In this document: piece by piece, positions 18,627 to 26,535 of the stretch
How positions within the stretch are numbered: position 1 is the first letter of the stretch
Layout of the letters: each line of letters begins with the position of its first letter
Source: Microvirga sp.
Lineage (GTDB): Bacteria > Pseudomonadota > Alphaproteobacteria > Rhizobiales > Beijerinckiaceae
Assembly: GCA_029266525.1 (NCBI GenBank)
Contig: JAQSWQ010000069.1
Span: forward strand, 1-33,449
Length of the DNA: 33,449 bases
Direction of reading: 5' to 3'
The notes under the pieces: model-generated
Told to the model about the DNA's origin: nothing
Database searches by the model: none
What the model saw: only the letters and a program-made list of their open reading frames with translations
Made by a program: the position numbers and the translations under genes

Positions 18627-18989
18627 TCAGCCCCGCTTCTCGGCGTTCCAGCTCCCGGAGCAGCTGCGGGAGCCGCGCGAGGTGGTCCAGGTGCCGGTTC
18701 CGAAGGCGCCCGAGAGGCGGCCGTTGACCACGGCGCGCTCCTGCCCGCGCATGATCGCGCCCGACACGCGCCCGTCCGCGCCGACCGAGCCGGTGACCGT
18801 GAAGTCTTCGGGACCGCCGTAGCGGGCACGGCCGCGCTCGACGATCACCGGCCAGCGGTACATGCCGCAATCGCCCTTCTGGGTCAGAACCTCGACGCTC
18901 CAGGTGCCGTCGAACTTGGCCCTCTGCGCCTCGGCGCTGCCGGGCAACAGAGCCGCGGCGAAGGCCGCCGCTGCAATCCCTGACCTCAT
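18627..18989 (-). CDS. Secreted small cysteine-paired protein, second copy of a tandem trio
   Basis: 120 residues. Signal peptide about 1-22 ending SAEAQ. The mature part has FDGTWSVEVLTQKGDC, MYRWPVIVERGRARY, a GSVGADGRVSG turn, GRLSGAFGTGTWTT and a CSGSWNAEKRG ending. This is the clearest example of the shared pattern FDGxW...TxxGxC...GxVxxDGxV...GxGxW...CxGxW. ATG 18989 has GGAACGGAG just upstream. The gene lies between the other two copies in one direction. Function unknown. Confidence 0.75.
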   Translation of the reverse strand: MRSGIAAAAFAAALLPGSAEAQRAKFDGTWSVEVLTQKGDCGMYRWPVIVERGRARYGGPEDFTVTGSVGADGRVSGAIMRGQERAVVNGRLSGAFGTGTWTTSRGSRSCSGSWNAEKRG

Positions 18990-19054
18990 GCTCCGCTCCG
19001 TTCCCCCGGGTCAAGAACGAGCGAGGAGCCGTTACGGTTCAGGTTCTCTGCGCT

Positions 19055-19444
19055 TCAGCGCGCCGCTTGGACTGGGCCCCGCTTCGAGGCGGTCCAGCGG
19101 CCCGTGCACAGGCCCGGCAAGCGCCACGAGCCCGAGCCGGACGCGCCCTTGAGCCGGCCCGTCGCGTTCACCCGTGCGATGCTCTTGCGAATGTCGAGGC
19201 TCACCGCCCCATCCGCGCCGACGCTGCCCGAGACCGAGGGCGCCGGATCGCTGTCCTGCGGGATGTAGCGCACGCGCCCGCCCTCCTCGACCGCGATGAC
19301 GTAGTTGTAGCTCGCCTCGCAGACGCCCGAGTCGGTGACCATCCGGACCGCCCAGCGCCCGCCGAAATCGCCGGGCGCGGCGGCAACCGCCGTCGCCCCG
19401 ACCGCAATGGCCGAAAAAACGATTGCCGGAGCAAGAAGCCTCAT
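19055..19444 (-). CDS. Secreted small cysteine-paired protein, first copy of a tandem trio
   Basis: 129 residues from ATG 19444, which has GGGAG 8 bases upstream; the frame is open further but without a better start. Signal peptide about 1-23 (LLAPAIVFSAIAVGATAVAA). Mature pattern: FGGRWAVRMVTDSGVC, YNYVIAVEEGGRVRY, a GSVGADGAVSL turn, GRLKGASGSGSWRL, then LCTGRWTASKRG. It is the most diverged of the three. It starts about 230 bases after the small mutase subunit stop, so the trio may have its own promoter in the AT-richer gap at 19517-19671. Function unknown. Confidence 0.72.
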   Translation of the reverse strand: MRLLAPAIVFSAIAVGATAVAAAPGDFGGRWAVRMVTDSGVCEASYNYVIAVEEGGRVRYIPQDSDPAPSVSGSVGADGAVSLDIRKSIARVNATGRLKGASGSGSWRLPGLCTGRWTASKRGPVQAAR

Positions 19445-19671
19445 CCCACTGTCTCCCGTCAGAGCCGGCGGCATTTCTGGCCGGTAGCGCATGGCGCAGG
19501 TCCGGTTGGCCGGCATTGTTGTTCAGGTGGTGTACGGAAATGCTTCGTACGGATCCCAGGGGCTGCGTTCACGTCTTGCCCTCCGGTCAAGCGTATATGT
19601 TCGGAAAGAGTCGAGAATTCAAGCTGAGTCATGGGCCGACATTCAATTTCCTTTCGCGGATTAACAGCCGT

Positions 19672-21618
19672 TCATTCTGCTTCTTCTTTGTAGGATTGCT
19701 GCAGGCTGAACAGGACATCGCAGCCGGCGAAGATGAATTCGTCGACGCCAGCCTCGCGAAGCTCGGCTTCGAGCTCGCCCGGCCGCCCGGCGAGGAATAG
19801 GCGTTCGCATCCGGCCGCTTTGAGGGCTGCGGCCGCTGGGGCAGCTTGCGTGCCGTAGATCTCGTCCGACGAGCACAGGCAGGCGGCTTGAGCGTCCGAC
19901 GCGACGAAGGCGGCCGCGAGCGCCGCATGGTCCGAGAAGCCGTCATTGGCGAGCGCCTCGATGCCGCCCGCCTCGAAGGCATTCCTGGCGAACATCGCGC
20001 GCGGCGTGAAGGCCGCGATCGGGCCGAGATTGGCAAGGAAGATGCGCGGGCGAGCGCCGGTCCGGGCAAGCCGCGCGTCGGAGAGGTCGCGAAGGCGCTC
20101 GAAAGGCTCCGCGGCGCGGCGCGAGGGCAGGGGCTCGACCCTGAGCGCATCCATCGCGAAGAGGCCGCCGGCAAGCGCCCGCCCATTGCCAGCTTCCGCT
20201 ACGAGACCCCAAAACTCCACAGGCAGCCCTGAGGGGAGGCGGCCGAGCTCCGGAGAGGCCGCATCCAGCACGGAGACGGGCATCTCGCCGAGGTGCGGAA
20301 AATCGCTCGTGCCGGTGATCGGATCGCGCCGCCGCGCGATAGCCCTCTCGCGCGCGGTTCGCACCGCGGCGATGCGCGCCTGGAGGGCGCCGGCCTGCAA
20401 GCTCGCAACGATCCCCCCTTCGCGCTCGAGCTCCTGGAACAGCGCCCAGGCCTTTTTGCAAAGCGCTTCGGTCAGCGCCTCGAAGCCGCCGCTGCCGGCG
20501 GCGGGATCGGCGACCCGCCACAGATTCGATTCCTCAAGCAGAATCAGCTGCGTGTTACGCGCGATCCGGCGCGCGAAGGCGTCGGGAAGGCCGAGCGCCG
20601 CCGTGAACGGTAGGGCGGTGACGGAATCGGCACCGCCGAGCCCGGCCGAGAAGGCGGCGATTGTGCCGCGCAGCATGTTCACCCACGGATCACGCCGCGT
20701 CGTCATGCGCCAGGCGGTCTCGGCCTGAAGCCGAGCCGCTTTCGGCACAAGGCCGCAGACCTCCTTGACGCGCGCCCATAGGCGGCGGAACGCCCGGAAC
20801 TTGGCAATGGTCAGGAACTCGTCGGCGTCAGCAACCATCAGGAACGAGATCGCGTTCCGTGCGGCGTCGAGAGTCCAGCCCTTCGCTTCGAGCAGGCGCA
20901 GATAAGCGACACCGGTCGAAAGCGCGGCCGCGAGTTCCTGCGCCTCCGAGCCGCCGGCCTCGTGAATTCCGCGCGTGTCGACCCGCAAGAGCGAGCGCGT
21001 GAAGCCCCGCTCGGCAAGCGCCGTCGCTACCTCGGCCGCGCGCACGGAGAGCGCGAGCCAGGGCAGCGAGGCGCCGCCCGTCCGCGCGATGTCGCCGACG
21101 GGATCGAGCCCGAAATCGATATCGAGGGCGGCGGGCGTGAGACCTCGGCGCTCGACCAGCGCGGCAATGAGAGCCGCCACCATGCGTCCGAGGAAGGGCG
21201 CCGTCTCTATGCGTAAGCTGACGATGTCGAGCATCACGCCGGCAAGCGCATGGTCGAGGTCGTCAAGGGTGCGGGCATCGAGCCCGAAGCCGCGCGCGGA
21301 GGGCGCGCCGGCAAAGACGATTGAAAGGCCGCCGGCGCCGTTCTCCAGGTCCTCGAGCGCGAGCTTGTTCGCCGCTGCCGGCTCTGGATGGTCGACCCGC
21401 TGCACGACCATCCAAGGCTTCGCGGCGGCGCCGGCGCGCAGCAGGCGTGGCGTGGCGCCGGCCGCCTTCTCGTAGAGCGGCTCGATGCGCAGCCCGTCCT
21501 GGCTGCGCGTGACGAGCTTCTTCCCGAAATCCGCGCCCTTCAGCACGGCCTCCACGCGGCGCAGCCAATCCTCGCGGGCGGCGGGCGGGAATTCGGCGGC
21601 GAGCGGAAGGTCGTCCAT
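19672..21618 (-). CDS. mutA: Methylmalonyl-CoA mutase, small (non-catalytic) subunit
   Basis: 648 residues, homologous to the large subunit but without the B12 ligand motif: where ScpA has GQDGHDRG this protein reads LANLGPIAAFTPRAMFARN. Barrel landmarks remain ([52 protein letters not shown]). Small subunits of this kind pair with the large one to form the heterodimer. ATG 21618 has GAGG seven bases upstream. Transcription runs toward the large-subunit gene, but three secreted-protein genes intervene, whereas the two subunits are normally adjacent. It diverges from the SH3-like gene with 76 bases between them. Confidence 0.92.
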   Translation of the reverse strand: MDDLPLAAEFPPAAREDWLRRVEAVLKGADFGKKLVTRSQDGLRIEPLYEKAAGATPRLLRAGAAAKPWMVVQRVDHPEPAAANKLALEDLENGAGGLSIVFAGAPSARGFGLDARTLDDLDHALAGVMLDIVSLRIETAPFLGRMVAALIAALVERRGLTPAALDIDFGLDPVGDIARTGGASLPWLALSVRAAEVATALAERGFTRSLLRVDTRGIHEAGGSEAQELAAALSTGVAYLRLLEAKGWTLDAARNAISFLMVADADEFLTIAKFRAFRRLWARVKEVCGLVPKAARLQAETAWRMTTRRDPWVNMLRGTIAAFSAGLGGADSVTALPFTAALGLPDAFARRIARNTQLILLEESNLWRVADPAAGSGGFEALTEALCKKAWALFQELEREGGIVASLQAGALQARIAAVRTARERAIARRRDPITGTSDFPHLGEMPVSVLDAASPELGRLPSGLPVEFWGLVAEAGNGRALAGGLFAMDALRVEPLPSRRAAEPFERLRDLSDARLARTGARPRIFLANLGPIAAFTPRAMFARNAFEAGGIEALANDGFSDHAALAAAFVASDAQAACLCSSDEIYGTQAAPAAAALKAAGCERLFLAGRPGELEAELREAGVDEFIFAGCDVLFSLQQSYKEEAE

Positions 21619-21694
21619 GCACGGCCTCGAAGGCGAAGCCACGTCTTGCAACAGCTTTCGTGTTTGCGCCACTGTCTCGGAACGGGAGGAAAGG

Positions 21695-22291
21695 ATGAGG
21701 GCGGCGGTTCTGGCCTTGACGATGCTCGCCTGTGCGCCGGCGCCGGCGCCGGCGCAGCCGCTGCACGCGCCGGACGGCACTGTCGAATGCCGGTTCGAGG
21801 GCTGGTCGAACGATCTCGACGAGAAGGGTCAGCCGGTCCGGGCCGCGCCCGGTGCCTCCGCGACCGTCGTCGGCCGGCTGCCGCCGCCGGTCTCGGTCGG
21901 ACTCGACGAGCTCTCCGTGACCGTCACCGTCACCGGCTACCGCGACGGCTGGTTCCGGGTGAGCGAGGCCGGCTACTCGGCAGAGGTCCAGGGCGTGCCG
22001 GTGCCGCGCAATCGCGTCGTCAAGGCGACCGGCTGGCTGCCTGTCGCCGGAATCAAGGCTCTGATCGCCTCGGGAGAGCTCAAGGCCCAGCCGGCGCGCG
22101 AGGCGCCGACCATCGCGGCGCTCTCGGGCTTCCGGACCGAAGCGGGCGGCGCACGGGTCGGCTTCGGCCCGGATCAGATCGCGGTGAAGCGCCTCCTGTC
22201 ATGCCGCGGCTCGTGGGTCGAGGTCGAAACCGAGTTCGGACGTGGCTGGGTGGAGAAGGTCTGCGCCAGGCAGCTCAGCACATGTCCGTAG
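21695..22291 (+). CDS. Secreted SH3-like domain protein
   Basis: 198 residues with a signal peptide of about 20 residues (LALTMLACAPAPAPAQ). The region around VECRFEGW through VRAAPGASATVVGRLPP and DGWFRVSEAG has the spacing of a bacterial SH3 (SH3b) repeat (VR..PG....V...P, then W..V). A second, weaker one ends in RGSWVEVETEFGRGWV. SH3b domains bind cell-wall or protein ligands in the envelope. Four Cys may form disulfides. ATG 21695 follows a strong GGGAGGAAAGG. It is divergent from mutA; no partner gene is evident. Confidence 0.75.
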   Translation: MRAAVLALTMLACAPAPAPAQPLHAPDGTVECRFEGWSNDLDEKGQPVRAAPGASATVVGRLPPPVSVGLDELSVTVTVTGYRDGWFRVSEAGYSAEVQGVPVPRNRVVKATGWLPVAGIKALIASGELKAQPAREAPTIAALSGFRTEAGGARVGFGPDQIAVKRLLSCRGSWVEVETEFGRGWVEKVCARQLSTCP

Positions 22292-22293
22292 CT

Positions 22294-22326
22294 GTCATTC
22301 CGGGCTCGCGAAGCGAGAGCCCGGAA
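22294..22326. repeat. REP element of the GTCATTCCGGGCTC type
   Basis: GTCATTCCGGGCTCGC-GAA-GCGAGAGCCCGGAA forms a long hairpin starting 2 bases after the SH3-like gene stop. It is the classic intergenic palindrome of Bradyrhizobium-like genomes and can act as terminator or mRNA stabiliser. Confidence 0.8.
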
Positions 22327-22392
22327 CCCACCCGCCGCTTCTCCGCCGGGCCATGAGTTCCAGGGTCGACGAATGATCAGGGATACTTTGAT

Positions 22393-22611
22393 TCAGAGAA
22401 TGCCGCCTCCCATGAACAGGCGGAACATCGCGATGGCCAGAACGACGAGATTGATGTTCCGGCCCGTGGTCTTGTCGGAGAACAGGCCCAACACCAGCCC
22501 GATCACGACGACCGGGATCACCAACCAATTCAGCCATCCCAACAGAGGAATAAATGCAATGAGCGCGGCGACTAGGGCCACGATTCCGATCAGCGTGGAA
22601 ATCAGATTCAT
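22393..22611 (-). CDS. Small two-helix membrane protein, conserved but uncharacterised
   Basis: 72 residues from ATG 22611. Almost wholly hydrophobic: two or three helices (LISTLIGIVALVAALIAFI, LNWLVIPVVVIGLVLG, INLVVLAIAMFRLFMGG) joined by a short polar loop, FSDKTTGRN. Similar tiny proteins occur widely in proteobacteria without known function. The frame is open further upstream but that part is low-complexity, repeat-derived sequence, and AAGG precedes ATG 22611. It lies 37 bases after folK in the same direction and could be read from the folate operon. Confidence 0.7.
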   Translation of the reverse strand: MNLISTLIGIVALVAALIAFIPLLGWLNWLVIPVVVIGLVLGLFSDKTTGRNINLVVLAIAMFRLFMGGGIL

Positions 22612-22648
22612 CGCCTTGTTCGATTGTTCCGGCGGACGTGTGCCTTGA

Positions 22649-23194
22649 TCAAACGCTTGGACCGCCGGCAGTTCCGTTACTGCGTTCCCCCTCCCCCTTG
22701 CGGGGGAAGGGAGAAGCCGCGGCCGCCATCCGCTCAACTCCGCTCCGATCCACGGATTGGAGCCATTCGCCGAGCCTGCGGCCCGCAATCACCGTCTCCG
22801 GCGCGATCTCCGCGAGCGGCACCAATACGAAGGCGCGCTCCGTGAGATGCGGATGCGGGATGACGAGGCCGGGCTCGTCGATGGCCTCCTCGCCATAGGT
22901 CAGGATGTCGATATCGATGGCGCGCGGGCCCCAGCGCTCGCGGCGCTCGCGGCCGAGATCGCGCTCGATCGTGTGGATCAGCGCCATGAGCGCGCGCGGG
23001 GAAAGCGCAGTCTCGGCCAGGGCACAGAGATTCACGAAGTCGGGCTGGTCGGTCAGGCCCCAGGGTGCGGTGCGGTAGAAGGACGAGCGGCGCAGGATGC
23101 GCAGGCCAGCGGCGTCGAACCGGGCGAGCGCCGCCGTGATCGTTGCGGCCGGATCGCCGAGATTGCCGCCGAAGCCGAGCAGGATTTCAGGCAC
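22649..23194 (-). CDS. folK: 2-amino-4-hydroxy-6-hydroxymethyldihydropteridine pyrophosphokinase (HPPK)
   Basis: HPPK transfers pyrophosphate from ATP to hydroxymethyldihydropterin, just before the FolP step. Signatures: LGFGGNLGDP at the N-terminus, SSFYRTAPWG, and the metal/ATP segment RWGPRAIDIDILTYG followed by IPHPHLTERAFVLVPLAEI. The start is either GTG 23194, overlapping the folB stop, or ATG 23224 inside folB; GTG fits homology better. After the domain ends at about LGEWLQSV the frame runs on for some 30 residues, including SPFPRKGEGER, which is encoded by a palindromic repeat (22687-22711). The tail is probably acquired and non-functional. Confidence 0.92.
   Translation of the reverse strand: MPEILLGFGGNLGDPAATITAALARFDAAGLRILRRSSFYRTAPWGLTDQPDFVNLCALAETALSPRALMALIHTIERDLGRERRERWGPRAIDIDILTYGEEAIDEPGLVIPHPHLTERAFVLVPLAEIAPETVIAGRRLGEWLQSVDRSGVERMAAAASPFPRKGEGERSNGTAGGPSV
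22687..22711. repeat. Palindrome of the CCTCCCCCTTGCGGGGGA family overlapping the folK 3' end
   Basis: TCCCCC-TTG-CGGGGGA lies within a C-rich to G-rich inverted repeat. It is a sister copy of the element after rlmE (10281-10300). It lies inside the folK reading frame and supplies its C-terminal tail. Confidence 0.6.
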
Positions 23195-23555
23195 CGCGGC
23201 GCCGCTCGATCCGCACCCCGACATGCGCGAACGCCGCGTCGATCGGAGCGGCGGGCTTGCGCAGCTCGATCTCGACCTTCCTGATCGCCGGAAAGCGCGA
23301 GAGGATCGCCCGCGCCACCGCCTCGGCCGCGGCCTCGATCAGGGAATAGCTCTTGGCCGTGAGCGTCTCGATCGCGAGCGCGATGAGCGCGTCGTAGCCG
23401 ACGGTGCGGGCGTAATCGTCGCTCTCGCCGGCGGGCCTGAGATCGAGATGCGCGACGATGTCGAGCGCGAAGCGCTGGCCGAGCCGCTTCTCCTCCTCGT
23501 GAACGCCGTGTCGCGCGAAAACCTGCAGGTCCCTGACGATGATGCGGTCGCTCAC
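23187..23555 (-). CDS. folB: Dihydroneopterin aldolase
   Basis: 122 residues. FolB splits dihydroneopterin to hydroxymethyldihydropterin and glycolaldehyde. Signatures: RIIVRDLQVFARHGVHEEEK (with the conserved GVHEEE-type turn), the active-site region DDYARTVGYDALI and SYSLIEAAAEAVARAIL, and the C-terminal KVEIELRKPAAPI. The start ATG 23555 overlaps the folP stop as ATGA, and the stop overlaps folK, so folP-folB-folK are translationally coupled in pathway-related order. Confidence 0.93.
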   Translation of the reverse strand: MSDRIIVRDLQVFARHGVHEEEKRLGQRFALDIVAHLDLRPAGESDDYARTVGYDALIALAIETLTAKSYSLIEAAAEAVARAILSRFPAIRKVEIELRKPAAPIDAAFAHVGVRIERRRGA

Positions 23556-24388
23556 GCCGCGCGCCTCAATGCATCGGCGACGCGCATCGCCTGCACATGG
23601 GCTGCAACGTCGTGCACACGCACGATGTCGGCGCCGGCTACGGCGCCGATGACGTTCGCGGCGATGGTGCCGGGCAGCCGCTCGCCCGTCGGCGGCTGCG
23701 GCTCGAAGAGGCGCCCGATGAAGGATTTGCGCGACACCCCGAGGAGCACCGGGAATCCGAGCGCCTTCAGCCGCGGCAGCGCAGCGATGGCTGCGAATTG
23801 CTGCGCTTGGCTCTTGCCAAAGCCGATTCCGGGATCGAGCACGATCGAGTCCTCCGTCATCCCGGCGCGGCGCGCGATGGCGAGCGAGCGCTCGAAGAAG
23901 CGCAGCATATCCTCGACGATGTCGAGCCGCGGGTCGATGCTTTCGCGGTTGTGCATCAGCACCGCCGCGGCGCCGGACGCAGCCGCGACCTCCGCGAGCG
24001 CCCGGTCGCGCTGGAACCCCCAGATGTCGTTAACGATCGACGCGCCGGCCTCAAGCGCTCGGCGCGCCGGCTCCGGCTTGGTCGTGTCGATGGAGAGCGG
24101 CGGCAGCTTCTGCCCGGCGCGCGCGAGCTCCTCGAGGACCGGCCGCACGCGCGCCCATTCCTCCTCGGCCGGGATGGGCACGTGCCCGGGTCTCGTCGAC
24201 TCGCCGCCGATGTCGAGGATGTCGGCGCCTTCCGCCGCCATTGCGAGCGCGCCGGCGACCGCGTCCTGCGCCCGCATATGCACGCCGCCGTCCGAGAAGG
24301 AATCCGGCGTGACGTTGACGATGCCCATGACGAGCGTGCGCTCGCCGATGGGCAGCGTCCCGGTGCCGTGCCGGAGGAGGCGCGTCAC
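23552..24388 (-). CDS. folP: Dihydropteroate synthase
   Basis: 278 residues, the sulfonamide target that joins p-aminobenzoate to hydroxymethyldihydropterin pyrophosphate. Signatures: VMGIVNVTPDSFSDGG (diphosphate loop), DIGGESTRPG, SIVNDIWGF, VLDPGIGFGKS and GVSRKSFIGRLFE. The start is GTG 24388, overlapping the TGA of the DUF2267-like gene upstream. The ribosome site is weak, so coupling to that gene is likely. It is first of the fol genes in the folP-folB-folK run. Confidence 0.95.
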   Translation of the reverse strand: MTRLLRHGTGTLPIGERTLVMGIVNVTPDSFSDGGVHMRAQDAVAGALAMAAEGADILDIGGESTRPGHVPIPAEEEWARVRPVLEELARAGQKLPPLSIDTTKPEPARRALEAGASIVNDIWGFQRDRALAEVAAASGAAAVLMHNRESIDPRLDIVEDMLRFFERSLAIARRAGMTEDSIVLDPGIGFGKSQAQQFAAIAALPRLKALGFPVLLGVSRKSFIGRLFEPQPPTGERLPGTIAANVIGAVAGADIVRVHDVAAHVQAMRVADALRRAA

Positions 24389-24765
24389 ACGAACTGGCTC
24401 AACCCCGGGATCGAGCCCACGATCGGTCCCATCACGTCCTCGCCCGCCTTCTCGCGGCCATAAGCAAAGAGCTCGCGGCCGAGCGGCTGCATCTGTCCCA
24501 TCGAGACGCCGGCGCCCATGAGCTGGCCGCCGAGCGCCATCACGCCGCCGCCCATGCCCATCATGCCGCCGACGAGCCCGCCCGGGCCGCCGTCGCCGGA
24601 TTGCGCGATCACCTCCTCGGAGCCCGGCATCGCGGCAAGGAGCTGGTTCACCTCGTTCGGCGGACCTTCCTTGCGAAGGAAGGCGAGGATGATGCCGATC
24701 GCCTTCGTCGCGGTCGCGGCGTCGAGGCCCGTCTTCTGGGTGATGCGGGCGAGAAGCTCTTCCAT
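24385..24765 (-). CDS. DUF2267-like conserved protein heading the folate operon
   Basis: 126 residues. The N-terminal helix pair (MEELLARITQKTGLDAATATK, then IGIILAFLRKEGP) resembles the DUF2267-type helical domain. A Gly/Met-rich middle (GGLVGGMMGMGGGVMALGG) follows, and it ends in EDVMGPIVGSIPGLSQFV. Such proteins are common in alphaproteobacteria, with no firm function. Its last codons overlap the folP GTG start, so it is co-translated with the fol genes. No signal peptide or clear membrane anchor. Confidence 0.72.
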   Translation of the reverse strand: MEELLARITQKTGLDAATATKAIGIILAFLRKEGPPNEVNQLLAAMPGSEEVIAQSGDGGPGGLVGGMMGMGGGVMALGGQLMGAGVSMGQMQPLGRELFAYGREKAGEDVMGPIVGSIPGLSQFV

Positions 24766-24828
24766 GGCGGTCTCCTGTCGGGGCGATGTTTCGGACGGCG
24801 CGGCGGTGAAATCAAGCTCAACGCGGCG

Positions 24829-24928
24829 TCATCCTCCGGCGCGCGCAGCGCGATCCGAGGACCTCGTGGCGATAGGGCGCCTCTGAGGTCCTCGGGTCTG
24901 CGCGCTTCGCGCTCCGCCCGAGGATGAC
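24829..24928. repeat. Composite REP element bounded by GTCATCCTC and GAGGATGAC
   Basis: Two palindromic modules face each other: GTCATCCTCCGGCGCGCGC...CCGAGGACCTC and GAGGTCCTCGGGTCTGCGCG...CCCGAGGATGAC. The internal GCGCGC(A)GCGC and GCGCGCTTCGCGC hairpins are also visible. It lies between divergent genes and resembles the longest form of the alphaproteobacterial intergenic mosaic repeats. Confidence 0.8.
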
Positions 24929-24978
24929 GGCGATGGAGGGATTGCCTACAACTCCCTCCAGACTCGAACGGAGCCCCC

Positions 24979-26532
24979 ATGCTCGAAGACGGCAAGATCC
25001 TGATCGGCAAGAGCGCAAAGCCCGAATATCTCGACCTCAAGCTCGCGAACCGGCACGGCCTCGTCACCGGCGCAACCGGCACCGGCAAGACCGTGACCCT
25101 GCAGGTCATGGCCGAGGGCTTCTCGAACGCCGGCGTGCCGGTCTTCGCGGCCGACATCAAGGGCGACCTGTCGGGCGTCGCCATGGCGGGCGACGGTAAG
25201 CCGCCCTTCCTCAAGCGGGCAAAGGAGATCGGCGTCGAGTACACGCCCGACCGCTTCCCGGTCGTGTTCTGGGACTTGTTCGGCGAGCAGGGCCATCCGA
25301 TCCGCGCCACCATCACCGAGATGGGGCCGCTCCTCGTGGCGCGCCTTCTCGAGCTCAACGACGTACAGGAGGGCATCGTCAACATCGTTTTCAAGGTGGC
25401 CGACGACGCCAACCTACCCATCATCGACCTCAAGGACCTGCGCGCGCTCCTCGGCTTCCTCGCCGAGAACGAAAAGGAGATCGACGCGAAATACGGCAAC
25501 GTGGCGAAGGACTCGATCGGCGCCATCCAGCGCCAGCTCCTGCGGCTCGAGAACCAGGGCGCTAAAGCGTTCTTCGGTGAGCCGGCGCTCGACCTGCACG
25601 ATTTCATCAAGACCGACCGCGACGGCCGCGGCGTCATCAACATCCTCGCCGCCGACAAGCTCATGACCCGGCCACGGCTCTACGCCTCCTTCCTGCTCTG
25701 GATGCTCTCCGAGCTGTTCGAGGCGCTGCCCGAGGTCGGCGACCTCGACAAGCCGAAGCTCGTCTTCTTCTTCGACGAGGCGCACCTTCTCTTCAACGAT
25801 GCGCCGAAGCCGCTGCTCGAGGCCGTCGAGCAGGTCGTGCGGCTCATCCGCTCGAAGGGCGTCGGCGTCTATTTCGTGACGCAGAACCCGCTCGACGTGC
25901 CGCAGAGCGTGCTGGCTCAGCTCGGCAACCGCGTCCAGCACGCGTTGCGCGCCTTCACGCCCCGTGACCAGAAGGCGGTGCGCGCCGCGGCCGAAACCTT
26001 CCGGCAGAATCCGAGCTTCGACACCGCGAAGGCGATCACCGAACTCGGGGTCGGCGAGGCGCTCGTCTCCACTCTCGATGCGCGCGGCACCCCCTCGCTC
26101 GTGGAGCGCGCGCTGATCGCCCCGCCGGCCGGTCGCGTCGGGCCGGTGACCGAGGCGGAGCGCAAGCAGGCTATCCAGGCAAGCGCGTTGCGCGGCAAGT
26201 ACGACGACGCGGTCGATTCCGAGAGCGCCTACGAGCTCCTCGCCAAGCGCAAGCAGATGGCCGAGGAGCCGGCGCAGGAAGCCGCCTCCTCCGGCGGTCT
26301 CGGCGGCATCTTCGGCAAGATCACCGATGCGCTCGGCGGCGGCGAGGCGCAGCCGGCCGGCAAGGGCCGCGGCTCGACCCGCATGACCACGACCGAGCTC
26401 ATCATCCGCTCTGTCGCGACCTCGGCAGCGCGCTCGGTCGGCACGCAGATCAGCCGGGCCATCCTACGCAATGTGCTCGGCGGGATCATGGGCACCGCCG
26501 CTGGCGGCGGTGGCTCGCGACGGCGGCGCTGA
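24979..26532 (+). CDS. HerA-type ATPase of the YjgR/DUF853 family
   Basis: 517-residue P-loop ATPase. Walker A is VTGATGTGKTVT (residues 29-40) and Walker B is LVFFFDEAHLL with Asp/Glu at 266-267. VYFVTQNPLDVPQSVLAQLGNRVQHALRAFTPRD is the sensor/arginine-finger region typical of HerA/FtsK-like hexameric pumps. YjgR-type proteins are widespread and poorly understood; DNA or polymer translocation is presumed. The C-terminus has a Gly-rich linker, an Arg/Ser-rich stretch (LIIRSVATSAARSVGTQ) and ends in SRRRR, which may bind nucleic acid. ATG 24979 has GGAG six bases upstream. No nuclease (NurA-like) neighbour is present, so it is not an obvious defence pair. Confidence 0.88.
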   Translation: MLEDGKILIGKSAKPEYLDLKLANRHGLVTGATGTGKTVTLQVMAEGFSNAGVPVFAADIKGDLSGVAMAGDGKPPFLKRAKEIGVEYTPDRFPVVFWDLFGEQGHPIRATITEMGPLLVARLLELNDVQEGIVNIVFKVADDANLPIIDLKDLRALLGFLAENEKEIDAKYGNVAKDSIGAIQRQLLRLENQGAKAFFGEPALDLHDFIKTDRDGRGVINILAADKLMTRPRLYASFLLWMLSELFEALPEVGDLDKPKLVFFFDEAHLLFNDAPKPLLEAVEQVVRLIRSKGVGVYFVTQNPLDVPQSVLAQLGNRVQHALRAFTPRDQKAVRAAAETFRQNPSFDTAKAITELGVGEALVSTLDARGTPSLVERALIAPPAGRVGPVTEAERKQAIQASALRGKYDDAVDSESAYELLAKRKQMAEEPAQEAASSGGLGGIFGKITDALGGGEAQPAGKGRGSTRMTTTELIIRSVATSAARSVGTQISRAILRNVLGGIMGTAAGGGGSRRRR

Positions 26533-26535
26533 CCT

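Noticed and set aside
19423-19800. Plus-strand frame spanning the gap between the secreted trio and mutA
   Set aside because: Most of it is antisense to the 5' end of one gene and the 3' end of another. No ribosome site or family pattern supports it.
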